Shown: positions 25,938 through 34,720, counted from the stretch's first letter. The stretch: 60,258 nucleotides of DNA from Candidatus Segatella intestinihominis (GCA_900548535.1 URLG01000006.1:1-60258); one strand, 5' to 3'. Notes: generated by a model not told the origin, from the letters alone. Numbers and translations are program-made.

Positions 25938-26108
25938 TTACTTAGCAGAATCTGCAGCAGCAGTGTCAGCAGCAGCAGTATCAGCAGCAGCTGAATCTAC
26001 CTGAGCTGTGTCAGAATCAGCAGAAGCTGTGTTCTGAGCTGTTTTGTTACCACAAGATGCGAAAGAGATAGCTGCGATAGCTACGAACATTAAAACTAAT
26101 TTCTTCAT
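25938..26108 (-). CDS. Small Ala/Asp-rich lipoprotein, 56 residues
   Basis: ATG at 26108 opens MKKLVLMFVAIAAISFASCG, a compact lipoprotein signal with Cys19 lipidated, followed by NKTAQNT and a low-complexity tail of DTAAAD/DSAAAD units ending DSAK. The mature peptide is only 37 residues, acidic, with no room for a folded domain. It has its own promoter and an efficient terminator. Similar tiny lipoproteins are common in Bacteroidales and are often very abundant. A role as an envelope filler or spacer is a guess. Clear reading frame, lipobox and control signals make it a real gene despite its size. Confidence 0.85.
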   Translation of the reverse strand: MKKLVLMFVAIAAISFASCGNKTAQNTASADSDTAQVDSAAADTAAADTAAADSAK

Positions 26109-26159
26109 TTTCTTTGCTTTTTAAATCTGTAAAACAATCATTTGTTCTTTAAAACGATG

Positions 26160-26167
26160 CAAAGGTA
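26160..26167 (-). promoter_or_regulatory. -7 element of the small lipoprotein gene
   Basis: On the minus strand TACCTTTG (26167-26160), about 50 bases before the start codon. The -33 site is not consensus. Upstream (26170-26345) is AT-rich with no gene. Confidence 0.55.
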
Positions 26168-26347
26168 AGCATTTTTTTGATACGTTGTTCTTTTTTTTGT
26201 GACTTTTTTTTAGGCCATTTTGTAACATTTTTACAAGTAGCTGATTTTCTGCACATTACAAACTGCTAACAAAGGTTAAAGTTTTTGATGTGTTCGTAAA
26301 CACCCCGATTTTAACACTTTTGAGTACTTTTTTGTGTTCGCTGCACA

Positions 26348-26472
26348 AGCAAGAAATACTGGGAGGGCAGGTTTGTTACCTGCCCAATATGGGGGAATGC
26401 TTTTTGGTGTGATAATGGAATATACTTGTTCATTGGGCAGGTAACAAACCTGCCCTCCCAGCATTTCTTGCT
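26348..26472. repeat. REPIN-like inverted pair of REP elements
   Basis: A forward REP copy (26348-26388) and a reverse copy (26432-26472) face each other across 43 bases. Each has the GGGCAGGT/ACCTGCCC hairpin and the GGAG foot. The outer arms, starting AGCAAGAAAT, are complementary over about 41 bases with very few differences, so the whole unit can form one long hairpin, as REPINs do. Confidence 0.85.
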
Positions 26473-26567
26473 GATAACGTAGTAATCTATATATATAATA
26501 TAATGTACGCGCGCGAAAGAAAATATCTAAAGTTCTGCGAGAAAAAACATAAGTTCAAGCCAAAAAG

Positions 26568-26599
26568 TTTGCTTATACAAGATGTTTTTAGTAACTTTG
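26568..26599 (+). promoter_or_regulatory. Promoter of the MFS transporter gene
   Basis: TTTG (26568-26571), 20 bases, then TAACTTTG (26592-26599) is a full Bacteroidota consensus match. The start codon follows 64 bases later. Confidence 0.7.
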
Positions 26600-26663
26600 C
26601 ATCACCTTAGAATAAGGATAGATGATAAAAATCCGATAGAAAACAGAAAACAATAACAAAGAC

Positions 26664-27836
26664 ATGAACCAACTGAAAGAAAACGAAGGCATACCTGGCA
26701 GCATATTGCTTACCATGGCCATCATTGCCGGATTCACAGTAGCCAACTGCTACTATAACCAGCCGCTCCTGGAGATGATCAGAGGCGACATGGGAGTCAA
26801 TGAACAGCAAGCCAACCTCATCACCGTGATCACGCAGATAGGTTATGCGCTGGGCCTGTTCTTCCTCATCCCGATGGGCGATCTCTACTCCCGTCGCCGT
26901 GTCATCCTGATCAATATGACATTGGCAGCCCTCATGGCCATCATCATCGCCATGGCTTCCCGCATCTGGCTGATATGGGGCGCATCGCTTATCCTGGGTG
27001 CCTGCTCAGTGATACCCCAGTTCTTCATTCCGATAGCCGGACAGTTCTCCAAGCCCAAGGACAAGAGCCGCAACATGGGATTTGTGCTCTCGGGACTGCT
27101 CACGGGCATCCTCGCCTCACGAGTGGTGAGCGGCTATGTGGGCGACTGGTTGGGCTGGCGCGAGATGTTTATCATCGCTGCCATCGTGATGGTGATTTGC
27201 ATGGCCATCACGCTGAAGATGATGCCCGACATGAAGCGCAACTACGTAGGCACCTACCGCGGACTGATGATCACGGTGGCTGAGATATTCCTCTATCATC
27301 CTCGCATACGCCTCTACTCCATCCGTGCAGCCTTTGGATTTGGCAGCATGATGGCGATATGGTCGTGCCTAGCCTTCCTGCTGGCGCAACCTCCTTTCCT
27401 GGCAGGTAGCGAGATGGTGGGACAACTGGGACTGTGTGGCATCGTGGGTGCCATCGTGGCTAGCGGACTGGGCAAACTGGTGCCTAGATTTGGCATCAGG
27501 AAGTTTAGTCTGGCAGGAGCCATCCTTCAAATAGTAGCCTGGTCCATCGCCATTGCCTTGGGCGATAGTTATGCAGGACTGATAGCTGCCATCATCTTGG
27601 TGGATGTAGGATTGCAATGCCAGCAACTCAGCAATCAGAGCGGATGTATCCAGGAGATACCCGAGGCTGCCAATCGTGCCAACACCATCTTCATGACCAC
27701 TTATTTCATAGGCGGTTCGCTGGGCACCTTCTGCTCCGGACTGGCATGGATCCATCTGGGATGGCTGGGCGTATGCTTCGTAGGCATCATCTTTGCCTTC
27801 ATCTCCCTGACCATTACCGTATCATATACTAAATAA
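26664..27836 (+). CDS. Major facilitator superfamily transporter
   Basis: This 390-residue integral inner-membrane protein is of normal length for a 12-helix MFS carrier. The A-motif-like loop GDLYSRRRVILINM lies between helices 2 and 3, and the GLLTGILASRVVSGYVGDWLGWR motif region (seen as LLTGILASRVVSG and GDWLGWR) lies between helices 4 and 6, similar to drug or metabolite exporters of the YnfM/arabinose-efflux type. The substrate cannot be told from sequence. It has its own promoter, and REP elements flank the gene on both sides. Confidence 0.88.
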   Translation: MNQLKENEGIPGSILLTMAIIAGFTVANCYYNQPLLEMIRGDMGVNEQQANLITVITQIGYALGLFFLIPMGDLYSRRRVILINMTLAALMAIIIAMASRIWLIWGASLILGACSVIPQFFIPIAGQFSKPKDKSRNMGFVLSGLLTGILASRVVSGYVGDWLGWREMFIIAAIVMVICMAITLKMMPDMKRNYVGTYRGLMITVAEIFLYHPRIRLYSIRAAFGFGSMMAIWSCLAFLLAQPPFLAGSEMVGQLGLCGIVGAIVASGLGKLVPRFGIRKFSLAGAILQIVAWSIAIALGDSYAGLIAAIILVDVGLQCQQLSNQSGCIQEIPEAANRANTIFMTTYFIGGSLGTFCSGLAWIHLGWLGVCFVGIIFAFISLTITVSYTK

Positions 27837-27837
27837 A

Positions 27838-27928
27838 AAATACTGGGAGGGCAGGTTTGTTTACCTGCCTTCCCAGTATTTCTGATTATTGGGCAGGCAA
27901 CAAACCTGCCCTCCCAGCATTTCTTGCT
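27838..27928. repeat. Second REPIN-like REP pair
   Basis: A forward copy (27838-27883) with its own extended hairpin and a reverse copy (27887-27928) are nearly abutting. The forward copy has an extra T in the loop (GTTTGTTTACC) and differs downstream, reading CTTCCCAGTATT, which itself pairs with AATACTGGGAG. It occupies the space between the convergent MFS and pcrA genes and may act as a terminator for both. Confidence 0.85.
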
Positions 27929-27933
27929 AGAAA

Positions 27934-30462
27934 CTAATGACCTAGGATCGTAAACTTGGCAAACTTCAGGAGCAACTGCTTGGTTCCAGAGTTCTGAAAC
28001 TCAACCGTTGCCTTGGCGTTTTCGCCCGCTCCCTCTATCTTGAGCACAGTGCCTATGCCGAAACGCTGATGCTCTATCCTTGCTCCCTCTTTCAAGCCTG
28101 ACGCAGCAGAAGAAGATACGGAGGATGAGCCTCCAGCACTGCTTGTACCCATGATTCTCTGTGCTGCATTCAGTGCTCTCACAGACTTGAAGGAAGATCT
28201 AGGAGATTCGGATGCAGAAGACACTGGGCTAGATACAGATGATGCTGGTCTAGATGCAAATGACGTTGGACTAGATACAGATGATGCCGGTCTAGATGCA
28301 GAAGATGCAGAAGAAGTATACGATGGTTTAGGGTCTGCCTTAAACTGGGATGAAACGGAGTTTCTGTCCCATGGCATTCTGCCACCATATCCCGTCTCAC
28401 GCTTACCATAACCCGTCTCACTCCTACCATAGCCACCACCGAAGTCATCATTTCGCTTACTACCATAGCCACCACCGAATATCGAGCCACCCATTTCTTC
28501 CTGGCTGTCCAGAAGGTTGGCATCTATCTCATCGATGAAACGACTAGGATTGTCAAATTCCATCTTTCCATAGCGCCAACGATTCTTAGCATTGGTCAGG
28601 ACGCAATGCCTCTCGGCACGGGTGATAGCCACATAGAGCAGACGGCGCTCCTCCTCCAACTCTCTCGGAGATACCGCAGCTATAGGACTCGGGAAGATGT
28701 TCTCCTCCAAGCCCACCACGAAGACAGTAGGAAACTCCAATCCCTTGGCTGCATGGACCGTCATGAGCGACACGCGTGGCTCATCCTTCTCTCCGTCGCT
28801 ATCGGCATCGGTGAGCAGCGCCACGTCCTGCAAGTAATCGGTCAAGAAAGTCTCGTCCATCCTGCCCTCTTCTCTGCGTTCCTCCACGAATACTGACATA
28901 CCGCTCAGGAGCTCCTCCAGGTTTTCCTGGCGAGCCAGGTCGTCGGCATTCTTGCCCGACATGATGTCCTCGCTGATTTTGCTCTCCTTGATGATGGCAT
29001 CACCGAGCTCATACACATCGGTGGTGTGCGAACGCTCGATGAAGGAGCTGATGAGCAGGCGGAAGTTATCGAGCTTGGTCAGCGTTCCCTTGTTCACGTT
29101 GAGTCCGTAGTGTACAGGATTGCCTATCACCTCCCAGAAGCTCACATGGTTCTGGTGGGCACAGTCTGCCAACTTCATGATGGTAGTGGCACCGATGCCA
29201 CGAGCCGGATAGTTGATGATGCGCTTGATGGCCTCCTCATCGTCGGGGTTAGCCACCACTCTGAAGTATGCGATGATGTCCTTGATTTCCTTGCGCTGAT
29301 AGAAACTCAATCCGCCATAGATGCGATAAGGAATGCCCTGCTTTCTGAATTCCTCCTCGAAGCTACGGCTCTGCGCATTGGTACGATAGAGAATGGCAAA
29401 ATTCTGATATTCACAGTCTTCCTGACGCTTGATGCGCTTGATGTCCTTAGCCACGATGACCGCCTCCTCCTTGTCGCTATAGGCTGGTTTATATTGTATC
29501 TTTTCGCCCTTGGCATTCTTGCTGTACACATCCTTCGGTATCTGGTTGCGGTTGTGCTTAATCAAGCTGTTGGCTGCCTCCACGATGGTCTGGGTGGAGC
29601 GATAATTCTGCTCCAACTTGAAGAGTTTGGTATCTGGCAACTGCTTCTGATAGTTGAGGATATTGTCGATGTTGGCACCACGGAAACTGTAGATGCTCTG
29701 CGAGTCATCACCCACGGCACACACACGCAATTTTTCCCTGCATAGCTGCATCACGATAGACATCTGCACATGGTTGGTGTCCTGATACTCATCCACCAGG
29801 ATATAGTCGAATCGATCGGAATATTTCTTACGGATGTCCTCATGCTCACGAAACAATTGGAAGGTGAGCATCAGGATGTCGTCAAAGTCCATGGCGTTGG
29901 CTTGCTTGCATCGCTGCACATAGGCAGTATATATCTTGCCTATCTCGGGCATATTGGCACGCTTGTTCTGCTGCCATATCTCGCAGTCAGCCTCGTATGC
30001 GGCGGCAGTCACCAGATTATTTTTCGCCATTGAGATCTTAGCATGCACGGCAGCTGGCTTGTACGCCTTCTCGTCCAAACCCATCTCCTTGACGATAGCC
30101 TTGATGAGCGAGCGGGAGTCAGCCTCATCATAGATGGTGAAGTTGTTGTTGAACCCGATATGCTCAGCCTCGGCCCTCAAGATTCTGGAGAAGATGCTAT
30201 GGAAGGTACCCATATAGAGATGCTGGGCAAGGTCCTCGCCCACCAGTCTGCCGATACGTTCCTTCATCTCCTTCGCCGCCTTGTTGGTAAAGGTGAGCGC
30301 CATGATGCTCCAAGGTTTCAGTCCCTGGCTCAGCAGATAGGCTATCTTATAGGTGAGCACACGTGTCTTGCCCGAACCTGCGCCAGCTATCACCAGCGAG
30401 GGTCCGTCGATATATTCCACAGCCTTGCGCTGCGCTTCATTCAAGTCGTCAAGTAAATTCAT
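27934..30462 (-). CDS. ATP-dependent DNA helicase, PcrA/UvrD type
   Basis: This 842-residue SF1A 3'-5' helicase acts in repair and in clearing replication blocks. Motif I is AGAGSGKTRVLTYK, motif II VDEYQDTNH, with the Q-motif LNEAQRKAV at the start and motifs IV-VI further on (LEQNYRST, MTVHAAKGLEFPTVFV, RRLLYVAITRAE). The C-terminal part holds a Gly-rich stretch (about 660-694) and a Ser/Pro-rich repeated segment (about 715-755), then a Tudor-like end with IEHQRFGIGTVLKIEG that contacts RNA polymerase in related proteins. It is leftward and single-gene, bounded by REP elements. Confidence 0.95.
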   Translation of the reverse strand: MNLLDDLNEAQRKAVEYIDGPSLVIAGAGSGKTRVLTYKIAYLLSQGLKPWSIMALTFTNKAAKEMKERIGRLVGEDLAQHLYMGTFHSIFSRILRAEAEHIGFNNNFTIYDEADSRSLIKAIVKEMGLDEKAYKPAAVHAKISMAKNNLVTAAAYEADCEIWQQNKRANMPEIGKIYTAYVQRCKQANAMDFDDILMLTFQLFREHEDIRKKYSDRFDYILVDEYQDTNHVQMSIVMQLCREKLRVCAVGDDSQSIYSFRGANIDNILNYQKQLPDTKLFKLEQNYRSTQTIVEAANSLIKHNRNQIPKDVYSKNAKGEKIQYKPAYSDKEEAVIVAKDIKRIKRQEDCEYQNFAILYRTNAQSRSFEEEFRKQGIPYRIYGGLSFYQRKEIKDIIAYFRVVANPDDEEAIKRIINYPARGIGATTIMKLADCAHQNHVSFWEVIGNPVHYGLNVNKGTLTKLDNFRLLISSFIERSHTTDVYELGDAIIKESKISEDIMSGKNADDLARQENLEELLSGMSVFVEERREEGRMDETFLTDYLQDVALLTDADSDGEKDEPRVSLMTVHAAKGLEFPTVFVVGLEENIFPSPIAAVSPRELEEERRLLYVAITRAERHCVLTNAKNRWRYGKMEFDNPSRFIDEIDANLLDSQEEMGGSIFGGGYGSKRNDDFGGGYGRSETGYGKRETGYGGRMPWDRNSVSSQFKADPKPSYTSSASSASRPASSVSSPTSFASRPASSVSSPVSSASESPRSSFKSVRALNAAQRIMGTSSAGGSSSVSSSAASGLKEGARIEHQRFGIGTVLKIEGAGENAKATVEFQNSGTKQLLLKFAKFTILGH

Positions 30463-30517
30463 TTATTATAATGTAAAAGATAAGAGTGATACTCTCAACA
30501 AAATAAGCAGCTTGCTG

Positions 30518-30558
30518 ATTGGGCAGGTAACAAACCTGCCCTCCCAGTATTTCTTGCT
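30518..30558 (-). repeat. REP-like element (single copy, reverse)
   Basis: ATTGGGCAGGTAACAAACCT through TTTCTTGCT is a full-length reverse copy of the dispersed palindrome, placed between mtgA and pcrA, which are both leftward. Confidence 0.85.
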
Positions 30559-30562
30559 AATG

Positions 30563-31297
30563 TTATTTTCCTCTATACCCGCCCACGGCGGTCCTTGGGT
30601 CCACGTCCTCGCCCTCACGTGGGAAGACAGGGATGAATCGCATCTGATGCTCTATCTGATGCTGGCGCTTCTTCATGTAGGCACTAGGATGCAGGGAGCT
30701 AAACTTGCGCGGATTAGGCAGTGTGGCGGCTATCAGGGCACACTCACTGCGGAAGAGGTCTTGCGCCTTCTTATTGAAATGGTATTCCGCCACGGCATCC
30801 ACGCCATAGATGCCTGGTCCCATCTCGATGCTGTTGAGGTAAACCTCCATGATGCGCTGCTTGCTCCACATCATTTCGATGAGGAAGGTGAAATAGACCT
30901 CGAAGCCCTTGCGAGTCCAGGAGCGACCCGGCCAGAGAAACACATTCTTGGCGGTCTGCTGACTGATGGTGCTGGCTCCATGCACTTTGCCTCCACGGGC
31001 ATTGTTCTTAGCCGCACTCTCAATGGCGCCAAAGTCAAAGCCATGATGCTTCAGGAATCGGGCGTCCTCGCTCGCCATCACCGCCACGGGCATGTGGGGC
31101 GAAATCTTGTCCATCGAAACCCAGTGATGATGCAGGGTAATACTCTCGCCGTCAGCCACTTGCTGGAAGCAACGAATAAACATCAAGGGGGTGAAACATA
31201 CAGGGATAAACCTATACGCTACAACAGCAAGAATGGTGGTACTGAAAAACAGCACCACCACCCATCTGATGATATTTTTGATTTTCTGCAAAATCAT
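30563..31297 (-). CDS. mtgA: Monofunctional peptidoglycan glycosyltransferase
   Basis: This 244-residue GT51 enzyme polymerises lipid II into glycan strands on the outer face of the inner membrane. One N-terminal membrane anchor (about residues 10-30) is followed by the GT51 motifs: SEDARFLKHHGFDFGAIE (catalytic Glu in EDARF), GASTISQQTAKNVFLWPGRSW (seen as GASTISQQTAKN), RKGFEVYFTFLIEMMWSKQRI and EVYLNSIEMGPGIYGVDA. No transpeptidase domain follows. It lies directly after the OmpA-like gene on the same strand (seven bases between the ORFs). Confidence 0.94.
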   Translation of the reverse strand: MILQKIKNIIRWVVVLFFSTTILAVVAYRFIPVCFTPLMFIRCFQQVADGESITLHHHWVSMDKISPHMPVAVMASEDARFLKHHGFDFGAIESAAKNNARGGKVHGASTISQQTAKNVFLWPGRSWTRKGFEVYFTFLIEMMWSKQRIMEVYLNSIEMGPGIYGVDAVAEYHFNKKAQDLFRSECALIAATLPNPRKFSSLHPSAYMKKRQHQIEHQMRFIPVFPREGEDVDPRTAVGGYRGK

Positions 31298-31304
31298 ATA
31301 TGAA

Positions 31305-32000
31305 TTATTTCAATGTTCCGTTGTTGGCAGCATTAATCATTGCCTGGCTAGCATAGAGATATACCTCTACACGACGGTTGGCCTGACGACCCGCTGCCGT
31401 GCTATTGTCGGCAACTGGATTGCTAGAGCCAAAGCCCTGCACAGACTTCACCTGATTGGCAGATACGCCACAGGAAGACAAGTAGTTGTATACAGACTTG
31501 GCACGATTCTCGCTCAATGGCAAGTTGATGCCGTCGTTACCGGTATTGTCGGTATAGCCCTGGATGGCAACCTCGCAGTCGGTATTGCCCTTCAGTGTAG
31601 TGGCAAGCTGTGCCAAATCATTCTTGGCAGCGGCATTGAGGTCATATTTATTGGTCTTGAACAGGATGCCAGAATCGAAGGTAACCTTGACAGCAGCCAA
31701 TCCATTGGCATCAGTCACGGTAGAAACCTGCGCATTCTGAATTTGCTGAGCCTCCCGCTTTACCTTGTCCATGTGGCGACCGATGAGGGTACCAGCTCCT
31801 GCGCCTACGGCAGCACCGATGGCTGCACCTACTGCAGCACCCGTACCACGATGGCTATTATTGAGCAATCCGCCCACGAGTCCACCGAGGGCTGCACCAG
31901 AACCGGCACCAATCAAAGTACCATTAGCCTGATTGCTACCACAACTACCCAAAAGTAAGCAGAGAGAGAGTCCTGCTACTGCAAAATTCATCTTTTTCAT
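31305..32000 (-). CDS. OmpA-family lipoprotein with glycine-zipper region
   Basis: The chosen start (ATG 32000) gives 231 residues with lipoprotein signal LLLGSCGSNQA (Cys20); the longer ORF to 32099 adds no signal sequence. A glycine-zipper domain (GSGAALGGLVGGLLNN..., GAAVGAAIGAAVGAGAGTLIG) at about 30-75 is followed by an OmpA peptidoglycan-binding domain (about 115-225) with IQGYTDNTGND and LSENRAKSVYNYL and SNPVADNSTAAGRQANRRVEVYL (seen as GRQANRRVE). It probably tethers outer membrane to peptidoglycan. It is followed by mtgA, a functional match. Confidence 0.92.
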   Translation of the reverse strand: MKKMNFAVAGLSLCLLLGSCGSNQANGTLIGAGSGAALGGLVGGLLNNSHRGTGAAVGAAIGAAVGAGAGTLIGRHMDKVKREAQQIQNAQVSTVTDANGLAAVKVTFDSGILFKTNKYDLNAAAKNDLAQLATTLKGNTDCEVAIQGYTDNTGNDGINLPLSENRAKSVYNYLSSCGVSANQVKSVQGFGSSNPVADNSTAAGRQANRRVEVYLYASQAMINAANNGTLK

Positions 32001-32033
32001 TTCTAAATCTCCTATATTTATGTTATTTAATTG

Positions 32034-32041
32034 CAAAGATA
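32034..32041 (-). promoter_or_regulatory. -7 element of the OmpA-like lipoprotein gene
   Basis: On the minus strand TATCTTTG (32041-32034), 34 bases before the chosen ATG at 32000, supporting that start. A rightward TATTTTTG at 32085-32092 is the probable -7 box for proS. Confidence 0.5.
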
Positions 32042-32220
32042 CGTCTTTTTTCTCCAAAACGGAGCGTTTTCTAATATTTTTTTGTATTTTTGCATGCAAA
32101 ATTAAAAGTATTTGTGCAAATGCACTAGGGAAATCACCTATTTTGGGTGTGGGAAATCCCTATTTCGCATGCTTTCGAGCGATAAAGATAAGAATAAAAT
32201 AATAATACATAATTAATAAT

Positions 32221-33702
32221 ATGGCTAAGGAACTTAAGAATTTGACCAAGCGAGCTGACAACTACAGTCAGTGGTATAATGACTTGGTAGTAAAAGCCGA
32301 CCTCGCTGAGCTCTCACCAGTTCGCGGTTGTATGATTATCAAACCATACGGCTACGCTATCTGGGAGAAGATGCAGCACGAGCTCGACAAGATGTTTAAG
32401 AAGACAGGTGTACAGAACGCATACTTCCCTCTCCTCATCCCGAAGAGTTTCTTCTCTCGTGAGGCTGAGCACGTGGCAGGTTTCGCCAAGGAGTGTGCCG
32501 TGGTTACTCACTATCGCCTCAAGGCTTCTGAGGATGGCAAGAGCGTGGACGTGGATCCAGCTGCCAAGCTCGATGAGGAGCTCATTATCCGCCCTACATC
32601 AGAGACCATCATCTGGAACACCTATAAGAACTGGATTCACTCATGGCGCGACCTCCCTATCCTCTGCAACCAGTGGTGCAACGTGATGCGCTGGGAGATG
32701 CGTACCCGTCCTTTCCTCCGCACATCAGAGTTCTTGTGGCAGGAGGGTCATACAGCCCACGCCACCAAGGAAGAGGCTGAGGCAAAGGCTCAGGAGATGC
32801 TGAAGGTATACGCTGACTTCGCCGAGAACTACATGGGCGTGCCTGTGCTCCAGGGTGTAAAGAGCGAGACAGAGCGCTTCGCAGGTGCCCTCAACACCTA
32901 TACCATCGAGGCGATGATGCAGGATGGCAAGGCTCTCCAGAGCGGTACATCTCACTTCTTGGGTCAGAACTTCGCCAAGAGTTTTGATGTTACCTATCTT
33001 AATAAGGAGAACAAGCCTGAGTACGTATGGGCTACTTCTTGGGGTGTGTCTACCCGCTTGATGGGTGCCCTCATCATGGTTCACAGCGATGACAATGGAT
33101 TGGTTTTGCCTCCTAAGTTGGCTCCTATCCAGGTGGTTATCATCCCTATCAACAAGGGTGATGAGCAGTTGGCTCAGATCACAGCCAAGCTTCAGCCTGT
33201 CATCGACCAGCTCCAGGAGTTGGGCATCAGCGTGAAGTATGATGACAATAACAACAAGCGCCCAGGCTTCAAGTTTGCCGACTATGAGTTGAAGGGTGTG
33301 CCAGTGCGTCTCGCCATGGGCGGTCGTGACTTGGAGAACAACACCATCGAGATTATGCGTCGTGACACCTTGGAGAAGGAGAACGTAAGCTTCGACGGCA
33401 TCGTGGAGCGCGTGAAGAACCTCTTGGACGAGATTCAGAAGAACATCTTCGAGAAGGCTCGCGCTTATCGTGACGCTCACGTATACGAGTGCGACAACTA
33501 CGAGGAGTTCAAGGAACGCGTGAAGGATGGCGGTTTCTTCCTCTGCCACTGGGACGGCACAGCCGAGACCGAGGCAAAGATCAAGGAGGAGACACAGGCC
33601 ACTATCCGCTGCGTGCCTTTCGCTTACGAGCAGACTCCAGGTGTAGACATGGTAAGCGGCAAGCCAGCCGTGGCTCGTGTCATCATCGCTAGAAGCTATT
33701 AA
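32221..33702 (+). CDS. proS: Prolyl-tRNA synthetase, archaeal/eukaryotic-like type
   Basis: This 493-residue class II synthetase charges tRNA-Pro. It lacks the editing insertion of the bacterial type and belongs to the shorter ProS type found in Bacteroidota. Motif 2 is in RWEMRTRPFLRTSEFLWQEG and the anticodon-binding and C-terminal domains follow (VVIIPINKGDEQLAQI; a Tyr-terminated end VIIARSY, characteristic of this type). It stands alone with a probable promoter at 32085-32092; a heptamer repeat follows. Confidence 0.96.
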   Translation: MAKELKNLTKRADNYSQWYNDLVVKADLAELSPVRGCMIIKPYGYAIWEKMQHELDKMFKKTGVQNAYFPLLIPKSFFSREAEHVAGFAKECAVVTHYRLKASEDGKSVDVDPAAKLDEELIIRPTSETIIWNTYKNWIHSWRDLPILCNQWCNVMRWEMRTRPFLRTSEFLWQEGHTAHATKEEAEAKAQEMLKVYADFAENYMGVPVLQGVKSETERFAGALNTYTIEAMMQDGKALQSGTSHFLGQNFAKSFDVTYLNKENKPEYVWATSWGVSTRLMGALIMVHSDDNGLVLPPKLAPIQVVIIPINKGDEQLAQITAKLQPVIDQLQELGISVKYDDNNNKRPGFKFADYELKGVPVRLAMGGRDLENNTIEIMRRDTLEKENVSFDGIVERVKNLLDEIQKNIFEKARAYRDAHVYECDNYEEFKERVKDGGFFLCHWDGTAETEAKIKEETQATIRCVPFAYEQTPGVDMVSGKPAVARVIIARSY

Positions 33703-33703
33703 G

Positions 33704-33735
33704 AGTTTGGAGTTAGGAGTTAGGAGTTAGGAGTT
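33704..33735. repeat. Heptamer simple repeat, GAGTTTGGAGTTAGG
   Basis: Four to five seven-base units immediately after the proS stop, the same sequence family as at 24397 and 42180. Confidence 0.8.
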
Positions 33736-33779
33736 TTTCTGCTCCTTGAAAAAGACTCTATAAGTAATATCATAAAATT

Positions 33780-34181
33780 ATGAGGCAGTTGATACTCTAC
33801 ATCATTTTCGTGGTGTCCATGGTTCTTTCGGGCTGTGGTGAGGTATCTGCTGCCTCTAATTATTCTCATACCACTAGGGAAAACACGAAAGACCGCCTGG
33901 AGAAGGTGGATCACAAGGAGAACCAGCACGAAGCCCAACTGGAGGATGCATCCGTGTTGGCATATCGAGTGTGCAGCAATCGTCCGCAGCGCCTTCTGCC
34001 TACGGGCAATATGCATGCCAATGGAAGTGCCGTTAGTAGGTTGCTTTTTAATAAAATCCGATTTTTATCACATCTTTTATCCGCTGATGGTGGCGAGGGA
34101 TTGCGCCTGGAGAGCGCCCCTATCCACTTTGATGTCGCCAGCAAGTATTATGTCATTTGCCTGCGGCATCTCATCTGTTAG
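33780..34181 (+). CDS. Possible small lipoprotein-like protein, unknown function
   Basis: ATG 33780 opens a hydrophobic leader ending VLSGCGEVSAA (Cys19 as lipid site) and 133 residues in all. The middle is polar (TRENTKDRLEKVDHKENQHE) and the end has FDVASKYYVICLRHLIC, an ending I associate with small Bacteroidales proteins of unknown role. The competing frame starting at 33835 gives a Trp- and Cys-rich product that looks like a shadow. A rightward promoter is not evident and codon use is weak, so this is only moderately likely to be real. Confidence 0.5.
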   Translation: MRQLILYIIFVVSMVLSGCGEVSAASNYSHTTRENTKDRLEKVDHKENQHEAQLEDASVLAYRVCSNRPQRLLPTGNMHANGSAVSRLLFNKIRFLSHLLSADGGEGLRLESAPIHFDVASKYYVICLRHLIC

Positions 34182-34207
34182 CGCATTCTATTCTTTTTTT
34201 ATCACTA

Positions 34208-34244
34208 AGCAATGCTGGGAGGGCAGGTTTGTTACCTGCCCAAT
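34208..34244 (+). repeat. REP-like element (forward, slightly truncated)
   Basis: AGCAATGCTGGGAGGGCAGG leads into the GGGCAGGT/ACCTGCCC hairpin and ends CCAAT. It lacks the AAATA of other copies but keeps the GGAG foot. Confidence 0.85.
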
Positions 34245-34323
34245 GGGTAAGTATGCCCTATTTTTGACTACAAAAAAACAGTACAATTATATATTATAAT
34301 AAAGAATAGAAAGATAAAGGATT

Positions 34324-34716
34324 ATGTCTAAGATAAATCATTTGGAAATGGGTGCAGAGGTTATGGCACTCGAAGATATCACAGTAAAGAAAACATTCCT
34401 TGGCATGGGCATCAAGCTCATCTACAAGCCTACACAGAGCGTGGTCAAAGTAAAGGAAAATGAGTACACACAGGAGGATGGCAGAAAGCTGGAGAACATC
34501 CTCTCCACAGAATCTGATAAGGTGGAGAAGGCTATCCAGCAGTTCCCAGTGTCTTCAGTAGGCATGGGCAATGTGAAGCTAGAGGCTTGCCTCTCTGCCG
34601 ACCACCAGTTTGCAGCCGTGCAGCTCCTGTGTTTCAAGGACTTCGACTACAAGCCCGTCACCAACATGAGGGTATTCACCGGCAGTGCAGCCCAGGCTAT
34701 AGCCAAGCTGTTCTAA
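34324..34716 (+). CDS. Hypothetical cytosolic protein, 130 residues
   Basis: Starts MSKINHLEMGAEVMALEDIT and has no signal or membrane segment. The composition is ordinary and the protein is well structured in appearance, with a hydrophobic run AVQLLCFKDFDYKPVTNMRV near the end. I do not recognise a family. It has no partner genes: a REP element is upstream and an inverted-repeat region downstream, before the leftward PurF-like gene. A clean start codon and a frame without shadows make a real gene likely. Confidence 0.65.
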   Translation: MSKINHLEMGAEVMALEDITVKKTFLGMGIKLIYKPTQSVVKVKENEYTQEDGRKLENILSTESDKVEKAIQQFPVSSVGMGNVKLEACLSADHQFAAVQLLCFKDFDYKPVTNMRVFTGSAAQAIAKLF

Positions 34717-34720
34717 ATGA

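Noticed and set aside
33835..34299. 154-residue alternative frame in the small lipoprotein-like region
   Set aside because: Trp/Cys/Arg-rich with no signal or family match, and it extends through the REP element; the frame with a lipobox at 33780 is better.
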